Shown here: positions 35,086 to 43,937 of the stretch, one piece after another
Numbering within the stretch: the stretch's first letter is position 1
Layout of the letters: each line of letters begins with the position of its first letter
From: Diaphorobacter nitroreducens
Lineage (GTDB): Bacteria > Pseudomonadota > Gammaproteobacteria > Burkholderiales > Burkholderiaceae_C
NCBI GenBank assembly: GCA_003755025.1
Contig: RJVL01000004.1
Span: 310,001 to 374,000 of the forward strand
Direction of reading: 5' to 3'
Length of the DNA stretch: 64,000 nt
Made by a program: the position numbers and the translations under genes
Notes under the pieces: generated by a model
What the model saw: only the letters and a program-made list of their open reading frames with translations
Database searches by the model: none
What the model was told of the DNA's origin: nothing

Positions 35086-35868
35086 GTGCCTTTGAACCCC
35101 GCGATCACTGACTGGCGCGGCAAGCGCGTGTGGCTGGTGGGCGCCTCCAGCGGTATTGGCCGGGCCGTCGCAGCGCAATTGCACGCACAGGGCGCGCAGG
35201 TGATCGTGTCGGCACGCCAGCAGGCGCTGCTGGCGGCGTTTGCGCACGAACACCCTGGCAGCCAAGCAGTGGTGCTGGATGTGACCGATGCCCAGGCGGT
35301 CCTGGACGTTGCCGCGCGCCTGCAGACCGAGTCACCACTGGACCTGGTGTGCTACTGCGCCGGCCACTACACCCCCATGCGTGCCGACACGCTGGCGCTG
35401 CCCGAGCTGCTGCGCCATCAGCAGGTCAACCTGACGGGCGCGCTGCATGTGCTCGCCGCCGTGGTCCCGGGACTCCTGGCATCTGCCCAGGCGGGACGCG
35501 TACCTCACTTGAGTCTGGTGGCCAGTGTTGCAGGCTGGCGCGGTCTGCCGCAGAGCTTGGCCTATGGACCGACCAAGGCGGCCCTCATCAACCTGGCCGA
35601 GACGCTGTTCCTTGACCTGCGCCCGCAGGGCGTGGGCGTGAGCGTGGTGAACCCCGGCTTTGTCGATACGCCCCTGACGCGCCAGAACGACTTCAACATG
35701 CCCGCGCTGCTCACGCCGGAGCAGGCGGCCCAGGCCATACTGCGTGGTTGGGGGAGGGGCGCGTTTGAACTGCATTTTCCACGCCGCTTCACGCTGTGGC
35801 TCAAGCTGCTGCGCGTGCTGCCGTACCGCTGGTACTTTCCGCTGGTCCACCGTATGACCGGGCTGTGA
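35086..35868 (+). CDS. Short-chain dehydrogenase/reductase
   Basis: A 260-residue classical SDR: cofactor motif GASSGIGR near residue 19, LVCYCAGHY for the NNAG strand, a Ser in LVASVAG and the active-site YxxxK in YGPTK. The C-terminus (RFTLWLKLLRVLPYRWYFPLV) is hydrophobic and basic, suggesting membrane contact. It begins with GTG. A homologous SDR is part of the light- or singlet-oxygen-induced set in other proteobacteria. The substrate is unknown; a lipid-derived alcohol or ketone fits the context. Confidence 0.88.
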   Translation: MPLNPAITDWRGKRVWLVGASSGIGRAVAAQLHAQGAQVIVSARQQALLAAFAHEHPGSQAVVLDVTDAQAVLDVAARLQTESPLDLVCYCAGHYTPMRADTLALPELLRHQQVNLTGALHVLAAVVPGLLASAQAGRVPHLSLVASVAGWRGLPQSLAYGPTKAALINLAETLFLDLRPQGVGVSVVNPGFVDTPLTRQNDFNMPALLTPEQAAQAILRGWGRGAFELHFPRRFTLWLKLLRVLPYRWYFPLVHRMTGL

Positions 35869-35871
35869 CGC

Positions 35872-36360
35872 ATGCACCCACCTATAGACACCCACGCTTG
35901 CGTCGCCCGGCTGGTCCAGCTCTACGAGCAGCTAACCCCCGCGCAGTTGCCCCTACTGGAGGACTACTACGCGCTTGACGCACGGTTCAAGGACCCCTTC
36001 AATGATGTGCACGGCGTGCCCGCCATCCGTGCCATCTTTGCCCACATGTTCGAGAGCCTGGAGCAGCCGCGCTTTGTCGTCACCCAGCGGCTGGTGCAGG
36101 ACGACCGGGCCTTTTTGCAATGGGAGTTCCACTTCCGCCTGAAGCGCTGGCGGGCACAGGTGCCTCAGTGCATCCACGGCGCGACCCTGGTGCATTTTGA
36201 TGCCCAAGGCCGCGTGACGCTGCACCGCGATTACTGGGACCCGGCTGAAGAGCTGTATGAAAAATTGCCTGTTTTGGGGGCTCTGATGCGCTGGCTGAGC
36301 AAGGCTGGCGCGGCACCCCTGCCGCATCCTCATCGCTGTTCACCCCCTAGCGACCGTTAA
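35872..36360 (+). CDS. NTF2-fold (SnoaL-like) protein
   Basis: A 162-residue protein with the NTF2-like cone fold: an N-terminal helix pair, DYYALDARFKDPFNDVHG, then the beta sheet FLQWEFHFRL and HGATLVHFDAQGRVTLHRDYWD. Such proteins act as small hydrolases, isomerases or binding proteins. It starts 3 bases after the SDR gene and closes the cluster. Function unknown. Confidence 0.82.
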   Translation: MHPPIDTHACVARLVQLYEQLTPAQLPLLEDYYALDARFKDPFNDVHGVPAIRAIFAHMFESLEQPRFVVTQRLVQDDRAFLQWEFHFRLKRWRAQVPQCIHGATLVHFDAQGRVTLHRDYWDPAEELYEKLPVLGALMRWLSKAGAAPLPHPHRCSPPSDR

Positions 36361-36428
36361 GGTGGAGAAGGGGAGAGGTTCATGCCGATGAACGTCCATG
36401 AAGCCACGATGCTCCCCACCACAAAGAC

Positions 36429-36462
36429 GAACACCCCGACGACTTTCGTCATCGGGGTGTTC
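36429..36462 (-). terminator. Strong hairpin downstream of the RRM gene (possible terminator)
   Basis: GAACACCCCGACGA and TCATCGGGGTGTTC pair over 14 bases with one G-U, around a 6-base loop. On the minus strand a weak T-rich stretch (GTCTTTGTGG) follows. It lies between the NTF2 gene and the RRM gene, which converge, and may stop both. Confidence 0.5.
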
Positions 36463-36606
36463 GAGGCCAAGAAAGAGATGGGGCGACCATCTCGTTAACG
36501 GCATAAGACGCGGCGGAGGGCTCTGCGGGAGGTGGTCAGCGTCCAAAACACGGACTCACCCGGATGGTCCGGAGCACTCTAAGGCAATTGCCGCGGCAAG
36601 GCCCTA

Positions 36607-36915
36607 TCAGTAGCGGCCACCGCGGTAGCCACCACGGTCTGCGCCGCCGCCAAAACTTGGGCGAGCTTCCATGGGACGCGCGACGTTGACCGTCAGTGCA
36701 CGTCCATCGACAGAACGGCCGTTCAGACCGTTAATGGCATCCTGTGCCTCGGAATCGCTGCCCATTTCTACAAAGCCGAAGCCCTTGGATCGGCCTGTAT
36801 CACGCTCCATCATCACCTTGGCGGAGGTGACGGAACCAAATTGGGAAAACTGCTGGTGCAGCGATTCATCACGCACGGAATAGGCCAAGTTGCCCACGTA
36901 CAGTCGGTTGTTCAT
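36607..36915 (-). CDS. Single-RRM RNA-binding protein
   Basis: A 102-residue protein made of one RRM domain: RNP2 LYVGNLAYSV at the N-terminus and RNP1 KGFGFVEM in the middle, then a short Gly/Arg/Tyr tail. Proteins of this type in proteobacteria and cyanobacteria are often cold-induced and bind RNA. It is followed upstream (same strand, 76 bases) by the second IF-1 gene, which suggests joint cold or stress control of translation. Confidence 0.92.
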   Translation of the reverse strand: MNNRLYVGNLAYSVRDESLHQQFSQFGSVTSAKVMMERDTGRSKGFGFVEMGSDSEAQDAINGLNGRSVDGRALTVNVARPMEARPSFGGGADRGGYRGGRY

Positions 36916-36991
36916 GTCAGTGTCTTTCTTTCGGGAAATGAAGGGACGGCTTGTAAGCGCATCCCAGAGGAAATGAGCGGGGGAACCAAAA

Positions 36992-37252
36992 TCAATGGCG
37001 CCGGCGCGCTGGAGGGGTGGTGCGCGTGCGGTTCTCGATATGCCGAAATGTCACTCGACCCTTGTTGAGGTCGTAGGGAGACATCTCCAGGGTCACCAGG
37101 TCACCGGCCAGAATGCGGATGCGGAACTTACGCATCTTGCCCCCGGTATACGCGATGAGCTGATGCCCGTTGTCAAGCGTGACGCGGTAACGGGCGTCAG
37201 GCAGAACTTCATCGACCTTGCCCTGCATTTCAATCAACTCTTCTTTGGCCAC
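36992..37252 (-). CDS. infA: Translation initiation factor IF-1 (second copy type)
   Basis: An 86-residue OB-fold protein that occupies the A site of the 30S subunit during initiation. IF-1 sequence runs [48 protein letters not shown] and [14 protein letters not shown]. Beyond the usual end it carries an extra basic tail ([14 protein letters not shown]). The start is GTG 37252, with GGAGG 5 bases upstream; a TTG at 37267 would place that ribosome site inside the gene. Betaproteobacteria usually have another infA in a ribosomal cluster, which is not in this window. Confidence 0.92.
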   Translation of the reverse strand: MAKEELIEMQGKVDEVLPDARYRVTLDNGHQLIAYTGGKMRKFRIRILAGDLVTLEMSPYDLNKGRVTFRHIENRTRTTPPARRRH

Positions 37253-37275
37253 GGGTACCTCCGTCAATAGCAGGA

Positions 37276-37677
37276 TCAGCCCAGTTGGTTGTGTAGCACC
37301 ATGCGGCGCCCTTGCGCTAAGGCGTACTGGACTGCTTGTGTATCGCAGGGGAAGCTTGGGAGGAAGCGGAAGATGCGGTCGTACATTCCCCGGCGTATGG
37401 AAACCGAAGCAGTAACACCGACATTGGTGGTTTTGGTCAGCGGCGTGACAACGTAGTTGCCCACGCGCTCGGCGTTTTGTTTTTCAAGCATTGCAAACAG
37501 ACAGGATGTAATCGCGAAGGCGACCATCCAGGAGAGAAAAGAGGGGAAAAGACCTGCCGCGCGTCGGCGCAGGAAAGGCGGGGGCAGACCCTGAAAGAGG
37601 TTTAAGGTCTGCGATGAGCTTGCTGCTTTGAAGAGTGACGGCCAACACTTTTGCAAGAAGTGCGGCGCAAGGCGCAT
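37276..37677 (-). CDS. Hypothetical protein, possibly membrane-anchored
   Basis: An ORF of up to 133 codons in a locally AT-richer stretch. One hydrophobic segment ([19 protein letters not shown] near residues 46-64) precedes a soluble part with [14 protein letters not shown] and a C-terminal ALAQGRRMV. The start is unclear; ATG 37527 would begin at the hydrophobic segment. I do not recognise a family, and it could be a degenerate gene. Confidence 0.35.
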   Translation of the reverse strand: MRLAPHFLQKCWPSLFKAASSSQTLNLFQGLPPPFLRRRAAGLFPSFLSWMVAFAITSCLFAMLEKQNAERVGNYVVTPLTKTTNVGVTASVSIRRGMYDRIFRFLPSFPCDTQAVQYALAQGRRMVLHNQLG

Positions 37678-37872
37678 CAGCCAGGATGCTGTCAGGCAGG
37701 CGCTATCGAAGCAAGCAGTGGGTAGCGCGTTGGCGGATTATTACTCACCGAAATGAAAAAAGCAAACTTAATTCTTGTGGATGTGCCCGATACCGACCAG
37801 CAGGCGTCTTAGGGCCCCGGATTGCTGCACAGTCCCTCGCACCTTTGTACGACGCTATCGAGGGTTTCGGAG

Positions 37873-37913
37873 GAAAAAGAAAAGGCCGCACGTTCTGGGA
37901 ACTGTGCGGCCTT
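37873..37913 (-). terminator. Intrinsic terminator of the tRNA-Leu gene
   Basis: On the minus strand AAGGCCGCAC pairs with GTGCGGCCTT over 10 bases and is followed by TTCTTTTTCC, directly after the tRNA. Confidence 0.9.
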
Positions 37914-37918
37914 GTATG

Positions 37919-38003
37919 TGGTGCCCGGGGCCGGAATCGAACCGGCACGCCTTGCGGCGGGGGATTTTGAGTCCCCTGCGTCTACCAATTTCACCACCCG
38001 GGC
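37919..38003 (-). tRNA. tRNA-Leu (anticodon CAA)
   Basis: An 85-base tRNA with an encoded CCA end. The acceptor stem is GCCCGGG / CCCGGGC, the D-arm contains GGTGAAATTGGTAGAC, the anticodon stem-loop is GGGGA-CTCAAAA-TCCCC with CAA, a long variable arm typical of Leu follows (CGCCGCAAGGCGT), and the T-loop is GGTTCGATTCC. It reads UUG codons. It is divergent from cysM with 43 bases between. Confidence 0.97.
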
Positions 38004-38046
38004 AGGCGCGAAAGCGAAGTCGCAAATTATGGCACAGTAACGCGGT

Positions 38047-38952
38047 ATGAAGACCTACCCCACCATTGAAGACGCGATCGGACACACGCCGCTGGTCGCA
38101 CTGCAGCGCATCGGTGCACAGGACAACGCGGCACGCGGCAATGTCATTCTGGGCAAGCTAGAAGGCAATAACCCGGCGGGTTCGGTGAAGGATAGGCCGG
38201 CACTGTCGATGATCCGCCGGGCCGAAGAGCGCGGCGAGATCAAACCCGGCGATACGCTGATCGAGGCGACGTCGGGCAACACCGGTATCGCCCTGGCGAT
38301 GGCTGCGGCCATCAAGGGCTATCGCATGGTGCTGATCATGCCGGAGGATCTGTCCGTGGAGCGCGCGCAGACCATGAAGGCCTTTGGCGCGGAGCTGGTT
38401 CTCACGCCCAAGAGCGGGGGGATGGAATACGCGCGGGATCTGGCCGACCAGATGGTGGCGCAGGGCAAGGGCGTGGTGCTGGACCAGTTTGCCAACCCGG
38501 ACAACCCCCGCATCCACTACGAGACCACCGGCCCCGAACTGTGGGAGCAGACCGAGGGGCGCATCACCCATTTCGTGAGCGCCATGGGCACCACGGGCAC
38601 CATCACGGGCGTCGCGCGCTTCCTGCGCGAGAAGAACCCCGCGGTGCGCATCGTGGGTGCGCAGCCGCAGGAAGGCTCGCGTATCCCGGGCATTCGCAAG
38701 TGGCCCGAGGAATACCTGCCCAAGATTTACGAGCCCCAGTTGGTGGACGAATTGGTGCTGGTGAGCCAGGACGATGCCGAGGACATGGCACGGCGCCTGG
38801 CGCGCGAAGAGGGCATCTTTGCCGGCATCTCCGCAGCCGGCGCCTGCTGGGTGGCGCAGCAGATCGCGCAACGCGAGGAAAACGCCACCATCGTTTTCGT
38901 GGTGTGCGACCGGGGCGACCGCTACCTCTCCACCGGCGTCTTCCCGGCGTGA
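38047..38952 (+). CDS. cysM: Cysteine synthase B
   Basis: A 301-residue PLP enzyme that makes cysteine from O-acetylserine and sulfide or thiosulfate. The PLP lysine is K48 in NPAGSVKDRPA, the substrate loop is TSGNTG at 75-80, and the phosphate-binding loop is MGTTGTITG. The CysM type is indicated by GAQPQEGSRIPGIRKW and by the length (about 300). Downstream lie a repeat copy, a NUDIX gene and tusA, which also concerns sulfur. Confidence 0.94.
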   Translation: MKTYPTIEDAIGHTPLVALQRIGAQDNAARGNVILGKLEGNNPAGSVKDRPALSMIRRAEERGEIKPGDTLIEATSGNTGIALAMAAAIKGYRMVLIMPEDLSVERAQTMKAFGAELVLTPKSGGMEYARDLADQMVAQGKGVVLDQFANPDNPRIHYETTGPELWEQTEGRITHFVSAMGTTGTITGVARFLREKNPAVRIVGAQPQEGSRIPGIRKWPEEYLPKIYEPQLVDELVLVSQDDAEDMARRLAREEGIFAGISAAGACWVAQQIAQREENATIVFVVCDRGDRYLSTGVFPA

Positions 38953-38973
38953 ACGTGAAGATCACAGTGGGCA

Positions 38974-39023
38974 TCAATAAGGCCGCTGGCGCCCGGTAGT
39001 CAAGCCCAAGCAGCTATTAATTA
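38974..39023 (-). repeat. Interspersed palindromic repeat, copy 5
   Basis: A minus-orientation copy: on the minus strand TTAATAGCTGCTTGGGCTTG, then GGGCGCCAGCGGCCTTATTGA. It lies between cysM and the NUDIX gene. Confidence 0.7.
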
Positions 39024-39067
39024 CGGAGCGCTGTGACTGCCATGGCGCATGCTGGAGGAGCATCGCT

Positions 39068-39631
39068 ATGTCGTACGAAACCCGCTATTGCACCCACTGC
39101 GCCACGGCGCTGGCGCCCATCGTGGTCATTGAGGACAGCGGCGAGAAGGAACGCCTGCGCTGCCCCGCCTGCGGCTGGACGCACTGGAACAACCCGACGC
39201 CCGTGCTGGCGGCCATCGTGGAGGTGGACGGCCGCGTGCTGCTGGCGCGCAATGCGCTCTGGCCACCCAAGATGTTCGCGCTGATCACTGGTTTCATGGA
39301 GGCCGGCGAGACGCCCGAGGACGGCATTGCCCGCGAAGTCAAGGAAGAAACCAACTTGGACGCGCGCAGTGTGCAGCTGGTGGGCGTGTATGAGTTCATG
39401 CGCATGAACCAGGTCATCATCGCCTACCATGTGCGGGCCGAAGGCGAGGTGCGCCTGTCGCCGGAGCTGCTGGAGCACCGCTTTTATGAGCTGGACCAGC
39501 TCAAGTGCTGGCCCGCGGGCACAGGCTATGCGCTGGCCGACTGGCTGCGCTCGCGTGGCCACGAGCCGGTGTTCTTCACCGCCGAGGAAAATGCAGAGCG
39601 CCGCCGCGGACTGGACGCGCCGAAGGACTGA
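39068..39631 (+). CDS. NUDIX hydrolase with N-terminal zinc ribbon
   Basis: A 187-residue NudC-like protein. The zinc ribbon cysteines are in YCTHC (residues 7-11) and RCPACG (about 32-37). The Nudix box is GFMEAGETPEDGIAREVKEETNL, given here only as its key residues G-x5-E-x7-REVxEE. It should hydrolyse a nucleoside diphosphate derivative such as NADH. A GGAGGAG site precedes the ATG. It is 5 bases from tusA. Confidence 0.9.
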   Translation: MSYETRYCTHCATALAPIVVIEDSGEKERLRCPACGWTHWNNPTPVLAAIVEVDGRVLLARNALWPPKMFALITGFMEAGETPEDGIAREVKEETNLDARSVQLVGVYEFMRMNQVIIAYHVRAEGEVRLSPELLEHRFYELDQLKCWPAGTGYALADWLRSRGHEPVFFTAEENAERRRGLDAPKD

Positions 39632-39636
39632 GAAAA

Positions 39637-39864
39637 ATGGACATCCACAAGGAAATCGACACCCGGGGCCTGAACTGCCCCCTGCCCATCCTCAAGGCCA
39701 AGAAGGCCTTGGCCGACATGGCCAGCGGCCAGCTGCTCAAGGTGGTGGCGACCGACAGCGGCTCGCTGCGCGACTTCCAGGCGTTTGCCCGGCAGACCGG
39801 CAACGAACTGGTTGAGCAACAGACCGTGGGCGAAGAATTCATCCACGTGCTGCGCCGTCGCTGA
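39637..39864 (+). CDS. tusA: TusA-family sulfur carrier
   Basis: A 75-residue TusA/SirA protein. The sulfur-carrying cysteine is in the CPxP motif (DTRGLNCPLPILKAKKAL, Cys near residue 14). It accepts persulfide sulfur and passes it on for tRNA thiolation or cofactor synthesis. It is directly downstream of the NUDIX gene, with cysM further upstream. Confidence 0.92.
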   Translation: MDIHKEIDTRGLNCPLPILKAKKALADMASGQLLKVVATDSGSLRDFQAFARQTGNELVEQQTVGEEFIHVLRRR

Positions 39865-39875
39865 ATGATTAAGGA

Positions 39876-39926
39876 CTAAATAGCCGTCCAGCGCTTGTTG
39901 GGCAAGCGCTGGTAGCTATCAAAATA
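39876..39926 (-). repeat. Interspersed palindromic repeat, copy 6
   Basis: A minus-orientation copy: TAGCCGTCCAGCGCTTG, loop, CAAGCGCTGGTAGCTATC, giving a long perfect inner stem CCAGCGCTTG / CAAGCGCTGG. It lies in the convergent gap between tusA and galU. Confidence 0.8.
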
Positions 39927-39967
39927 GGAATCCGGGCGGGAGGCAGGGGTACCGCTCCGGCGGTGCG

Positions 39968-40855
39968 TTACAGCGCCAGGGATTGGAGGTATTCGCGGAA
40001 CTGCGGGCCCACCTGCGGGTGCTGCAGTGCCAGTTCGACCGTGGCTTCCAAAAAGCCTTCCTTGCTGCCGCAGTCGTACCGTTTGCCGGCGTACTGGTAG
40101 GCATACACCGTCTCGTGCTGCATCAGGCGCGCGATCGCATCGGTGAGTTGGATCTCGCCGCCCACGCCCTGCGGCTGGTTGCGGATCTCTTCGAAGATGC
40201 GCGGCGTGAGCACATAGCGGCCGGCCACGCCCATGCGCGACGGTGCCTTTTCGGGTGCGGGCTTCTCCACGATCTCGTCAACGCGGATCAGCGCGCCGCC
40301 AGCGCTCTCGCCCTTGACGATGCCGTAGCGCTTGGTGTGCTCCAGCGGGACTTCCTGCACGGCCAGCAGCGAGCGCCCCTGCTTGGCGAAAGCGGCCGTC
40401 ATCTGCGCCATCACGCCGGGGCCGCCGGGCTCGCCGGTCATCAGGTCGTCGGCCAGGATGACGGCAAAGGGCTCGTTGCCCACCAGGGGCTCGGCGCACA
40501 GCACGGCATGGCCCAGTCCCAACGAGCGTGGCTGGCGCACAAACAGGCAGTTCATGTCGTCGGGCGCGATGCTGCGCACCAGCGCGAGCATCTCGCGCTT
40601 GCCGGCGTTCTCCAGCTCGTTCTCCAGTTCGTACGCGGTATCGAAATGGTCCTCGATCGCGCGCTTGCTGCGGCCGGTGACGAACACCATGTCGCGGATG
40701 CCGGCCTCGTAGGCCTCCTCGACCGCGTACTGGATCAGGGGCTTGTCCACCACCGGCAGCATCTCCTTGGGCGATGCCTTGGTGGCGGGCAGGAAGCGGG
40801 TGCCGAGCCCCGCGACGGGAAAGACGGCCTTGCGGACACGGGTGGGTGCGTTCAA
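39968..40855 (-). CDS. galU: UTP-glucose-1-phosphate uridylyltransferase
   Basis: A 295-residue nucleotidyltransferase that makes UDP-glucose for envelope polysaccharides. Signatures are [28 protein letters not shown] (metal-binding Asp), [12 protein letters not shown] and [13 protein letters not shown]. The start is probably TTG 40855 (then [15 protein letters not shown]), with GAGG upstream. An earlier TTG at 40894 lies inside the valS terminator. It is downstream of valS on the same strand, but the terminator separates them. Confidence 0.93.
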   Translation of the reverse strand: MNAPTRVRKAVFPVAGLGTRFLPATKASPKEMLPVVDKPLIQYAVEEAYEAGIRDMVFVTGRSKRAIEDHFDTAYELENELENAGKREMLALVRSIAPDDMNCLFVRQPRSLGLGHAVLCAEPLVGNEPFAVILADDLMTGEPGGPGVMAQMTAAFAKQGRSLLAVQEVPLEHTKRYGIVKGESAGGALIRVDEIVEKPAPEKAPSRMGVAGRYVLTPRIFEEIRNQPQGVGGEIQLTDAIARLMQHETVYAYQYAGKRYDCGSKEGFLEATVELALQHPQVGPQFREYLQSLAL

Positions 40856-40885
40856 GTCGGGTGCCTCACTAAAAAGGGTGCCGGG

Positions 40886-40914
40886 TAAAAACAAGGGCGC
40901 CTGCAGCGCCCTTG
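40886..40914 (-). terminator. Intrinsic terminator of valS
   Basis: On the minus strand CAAGGGCGC pairs with GCGCCCTTG around a 5-base loop, followed by TTTTTA. It starts 20 bases after the valS stop codon. Confidence 0.88.
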
Positions 40915-40933
40915 TCCGGTGATCGGGCTGATC

Positions 40934-43801
40934 TTAGCCCAGGCGCGCGAGCTGCTCCTCGATGCGCGCCAGCGTGGCCCCGAAGTCGGCCACGCGCTTC
41001 TTTTCCTGCTCGATCACGGCCGGCGGGGCCTTGGCCACGAAAGCCTCGTTGCCCAGTTTGCCGTTGGCCTTGGCGATCTCGCCGGACAGGCGCGCGGCCT
41101 CCTTGGACAGGCGGGCCTTTTCAGCAGCGATGTCGATCTCCACGAACAGTGCCAGGCGGGCGTCGCCCACCACGGCCACGGGCGCGCTTTGCGCGGCCTG
41201 GGCCCAGGCGGCCTCGTCGTCGAACACCTTCACCTCGCTGAGCTTGGCCAGGTTCTGCAGCACCGGGGCGATGTTGCGCATGAAGTCCGCGTCGCCCGCC
41301 ACCAGCAGCGGCAGGCGCTGTGCGGGCGACACGCCCATCTCGCCGCGCAGCGTGCGGCAGGCGTCCACCACTTGCTTGATGCGCGCCACGTAGGCGATGG
41401 AGCCCTCGTCGATTTTCTCGGGCTGGGACTGCGGATAGGCGGCGATGGCGATGGAGTCGCCCTTCAGGCCCGCCAGCGGGGCCACTACCTGCCACAGCGC
41501 TTCGGTGACAAAGGGGATGACGGGGTGCGCCAGGCGCAGGATGGCCTCCAGCACGCGGATCAGCGTGCGGCGCGTGGCGCGCTGCTGCGCCTCGTCGCCA
41601 GTCTGGATCTGCACTTTGGCGATTTCCAGGTACCAGTCGCAGAACTCGTTCCAGACGAAGTCGTAGAGGGTGTTGGCCACGTTGTCCAAGCGGAACTCGG
41701 CGAAGCCCTTGGCCACTTCGGCCTCGACCTGTTGCAGCTGCGAGACGATCCAGCGGTCGGCCTGGCTGAAGCGCAGGTAGCTTTCAGTGCAGCCCTGCGC
41801 GGTGTCCATGCCGCAGTCGTAGCCCTCGCAGTTCATCAGCACGAAGCGGCTGGCGTTCCACAGCTTGTTGCAGAAGTTGCGGTAGCCCTCGCAGCGCTTG
41901 CTGTCGAAGTTGATGCTGCGGCCCAGCGACGCCAGCGCGGCGAAGGTGAAGCGCAGCGCGTCGGCGCCATAGGCGGGAATGCCCTCGGGAAATTCCTTTT
42001 GCGTGTTCTGGCGCACTTTGGTCGCGGTCTCGGGGCGGCGCAGGCCCTGGGTGCGTTTGTCCAGCAGCGGCTCCAGCGCAATGCCGTCGATCAGGTCCAC
42101 CGGGTCGAGCACGTTGCCCTCGGACTTGCTCATCTTCTTGCCCTGCGCGTCCAGCACCAGGCCGTGGATGTAGACATGCTTGAACGGCACGCGCCCGGTG
42201 AAGTGCGTGGTCATCATGATCATCCGGGCGACCCAGAAGAAGATGATGTCGTAGCCCGTGACCAGCACGCTGCTGGGCAGGTACAGGTTGTAGTCGTCGG
42301 TGGCACCATCGGTCTGGTTTGGCCAGCCCATGGTGCTGAAGGGCACCAGGGCGCTGGAGTACCAGGTGTCGAGCACGTCGGCATCGCGGGTCAGCGTCTT
42401 GCCGGGGGCCTGGGCCTGGGCCTCTTGTTCGTTGCGGGCCACGTACACATTGCCGTCCTCGTCGTACCAGGCAGGGATCTGGTGGCCCCACCACAGCTGG
42501 CGGCTGATACACCAGTCCTGGATGTTGTTCATCCACTGGTTGTAGGTGTTGACCCAGTTCTCGGGCACGAACTGCACCTGGCCGCTGGCCACGGCGTCGA
42601 TGGCCTTTTGCGCGATGCTCTTGCCGGTGGCGTCGCCCGTGCCTTCTTGGGCCACCTTGTTCATGGCCACGAACCACTGGTCGGTCAGCATGGGCTCGAT
42701 CACCTGGCCGGTGCGGGTGCAAATCGGCACCATCAGCTTGTGCTTCTTGGTCTCGACCAGCAGGCCCTGGGCCTCCAGGTCGGCCACGATGGCCTTGCGC
42801 GCCACGAAGCGGTCCATGCCCTGGTACTTGGCGGGGGCGTTCTCGTTCACCGTGGCCTGCAGGGTGAGCACGCAAATCATGGGCAGCTTGTGGCGCTGGC
42901 CCACCTGGTAGTCGTTGTTGTCGTGCGCGGGCGTGACCTTGACCACGCCGGTGCCGAACTCCTTGTCCACGTAGGCGTCGGCAATCACCGGGATCTCGCG
43001 GTCGCACAGCGGCAGCTTGACCATCTTGCCGATCAGGTGCGCGTAGCGCTCATCCTCGGGGTGGACCATCACGGCCACGTCGCCCAGCATGGTCTCGGGG
43101 CGGGTGGTGGCCACCACCAGCTGGCCGCTGCCGTCGGCCAAGGGGTAGGCGATGTGCCACAGCGAGCCGTCTTTTTCCTCGTTCTCCACTTCCAGGTCCG
43201 ACACGGCGGACTGCAGTTTGGGGTCCCAGTTCACCAGGCGCTTGCCGCGGTAGATCAGGCCCTGCTGGTACAGCTTCACGAAGGTGTCGGTCACCACCTT
43301 GGAGAGCTTGTCGTCCATGGTGAAGTACTCGCGGCTCCAGTCCACGCTGTCGCCCAGGCGTCGCATCTGGGTGGTGATGGTGTTGCCGCTCTTTTCCTTC
43401 CACTCCCACACCTTCTTCACGAAGTCGGGGCGGCCCAGGTCATGGCGGCTCACGCCTTGCTCTTGCAGCTGGCGCTCGACGACGATTTGTGTGGCAATGC
43501 CCGCGTGGTCGGTGCCCGGCACCCAGACGGTGTTGTGCCCCAACATGCGGTGGTAGCGCGTCAGGCTGTCCATGATGGTCTGGTTGAACGCATGGCCCAT
43601 GTGCAGTGTGCCCGTCACGTTGGGCGGAGGCAGCTGGATGGCGAATGCCGGCTGCCCGGCCTGCGCCGCGCCCGTGCCGCGGTAGCCTGCCACGCCGTAG
43701 CCGCGCTTTTCCCATTCGGGGCCCCAGTGGGCCTCCAGGGCGGCGGGCTCAAAGGACTTGGAGAGGCTGTTCAGGCCGGGTTGTTCGATCGTGTCGCTCA
43801 T
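40934..43801 (-). CDS. valS: Valyl-tRNA synthetase
   Basis: A 955-residue class I synthetase. The HIGH motif is [15 protein letters not shown] near residue 50, the editing domain contains [18 protein letters not shown], and the KMSKS loop is [13 protein letters not shown] near 560. The C-terminal coiled-coil ([20 protein letters not shown]) is typical of ValS. I begin at ATG 43801 (MSDTIEQPG); an ATG at 43819 would add 6 residues and lies in the leader hairpin region. Confidence 0.97.
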   Translation of the reverse strand: MSDTIEQPGLNSLSKSFEPAALEAHWGPEWEKRGYGVAGYRGTGAAQAGQPAFAIQLPPPNVTGTLHMGHAFNQTIMDSLTRYHRMLGHNTVWVPGTDHAGIATQIVVERQLQEQGVSRHDLGRPDFVKKVWEWKEKSGNTITTQMRRLGDSVDWSREYFTMDDKLSKVVTDTFVKLYQQGLIYRGKRLVNWDPKLQSAVSDLEVENEEKDGSLWHIAYPLADGSGQLVVATTRPETMLGDVAVMVHPEDERYAHLIGKMVKLPLCDREIPVIADAYVDKEFGTGVVKVTPAHDNNDYQVGQRHKLPMICVLTLQATVNENAPAKYQGMDRFVARKAIVADLEAQGLLVETKKHKLMVPICTRTGQVIEPMLTDQWFVAMNKVAQEGTGDATGKSIAQKAIDAVASGQVQFVPENWVNTYNQWMNNIQDWCISRQLWWGHQIPAWYDEDGNVYVARNEQEAQAQAPGKTLTRDADVLDTWYSSALVPFSTMGWPNQTDGATDDYNLYLPSSVLVTGYDIIFFWVARMIMMTTHFTGRVPFKHVYIHGLVLDAQGKKMSKSEGNVLDPVDLIDGIALEPLLDKRTQGLRRPETATKVRQNTQKEFPEGIPAYGADALRFTFAALASLGRSINFDSKRCEGYRNFCNKLWNASRFVLMNCEGYDCGMDTAQGCTESYLRFSQADRWIVSQLQQVEAEVAKGFAEFRLDNVANTLYDFVWNEFCDWYLEIAKVQIQTGDEAQQRATRRTLIRVLEAILRLAHPVIPFVTEALWQVVAPLAGLKGDSIAIAAYPQSQPEKIDEGSIAYVARIKQVVDACRTLRGEMGVSPAQRLPLLVAGDADFMRNIAPVLQNLAKLSEVKVFDDEAAWAQAAQSAPVAVVGDARLALFVEIDIAAEKARLSKEAARLSGEIAKANGKLGNEAFVAKAPPAVIEQEKKRVADFGATLARIEEQLARLG

Positions 43802-43808
43802 GGCAATG

Positions 43809-43833
43809 AAAAACGGCATCCCGTGGGATGCCG
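43809..43833 (-). promoter_or_regulatory. Terminator-like hairpin in the valS leader (possible attenuator)
   Basis: On the minus strand CGGCATCC pairs with GGATGCCG around a 4-base loop and is followed by TTTTT, only 8 bases before the valS ATG. Any valS transcript must pass through it, so it may act as an attenuator or occlude the ribosome site. Confidence 0.55.
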
Positions 43834-43891
43834 CCTGGGCAGTGGTTCGGAGGATGGGGGCATTTTATTCGGTTACCGCCATGCTTCCATA

Positions 43892-43937
43892 CTGATAGCT
43901 GCTTGCGCTTGCTGGATAAGCGCTGGAGGCGCTTTTT
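43892..43937 (+). repeat. Interspersed palindromic repeat, copy 7
   Basis: A plus-orientation copy: TGATAGCTGCTTGCGCTTG, loop, AAGCGCTGGAGGCGCTTTTT. It touches the stop codon of the VOC gene and lies upstream of valS. Confidence 0.8.

Noticed and set aside
40856-40894. Upstream TTG start for galU
   Set aside because: It would translate through the valS terminator hairpin and adds residues that GalU proteins do not have.
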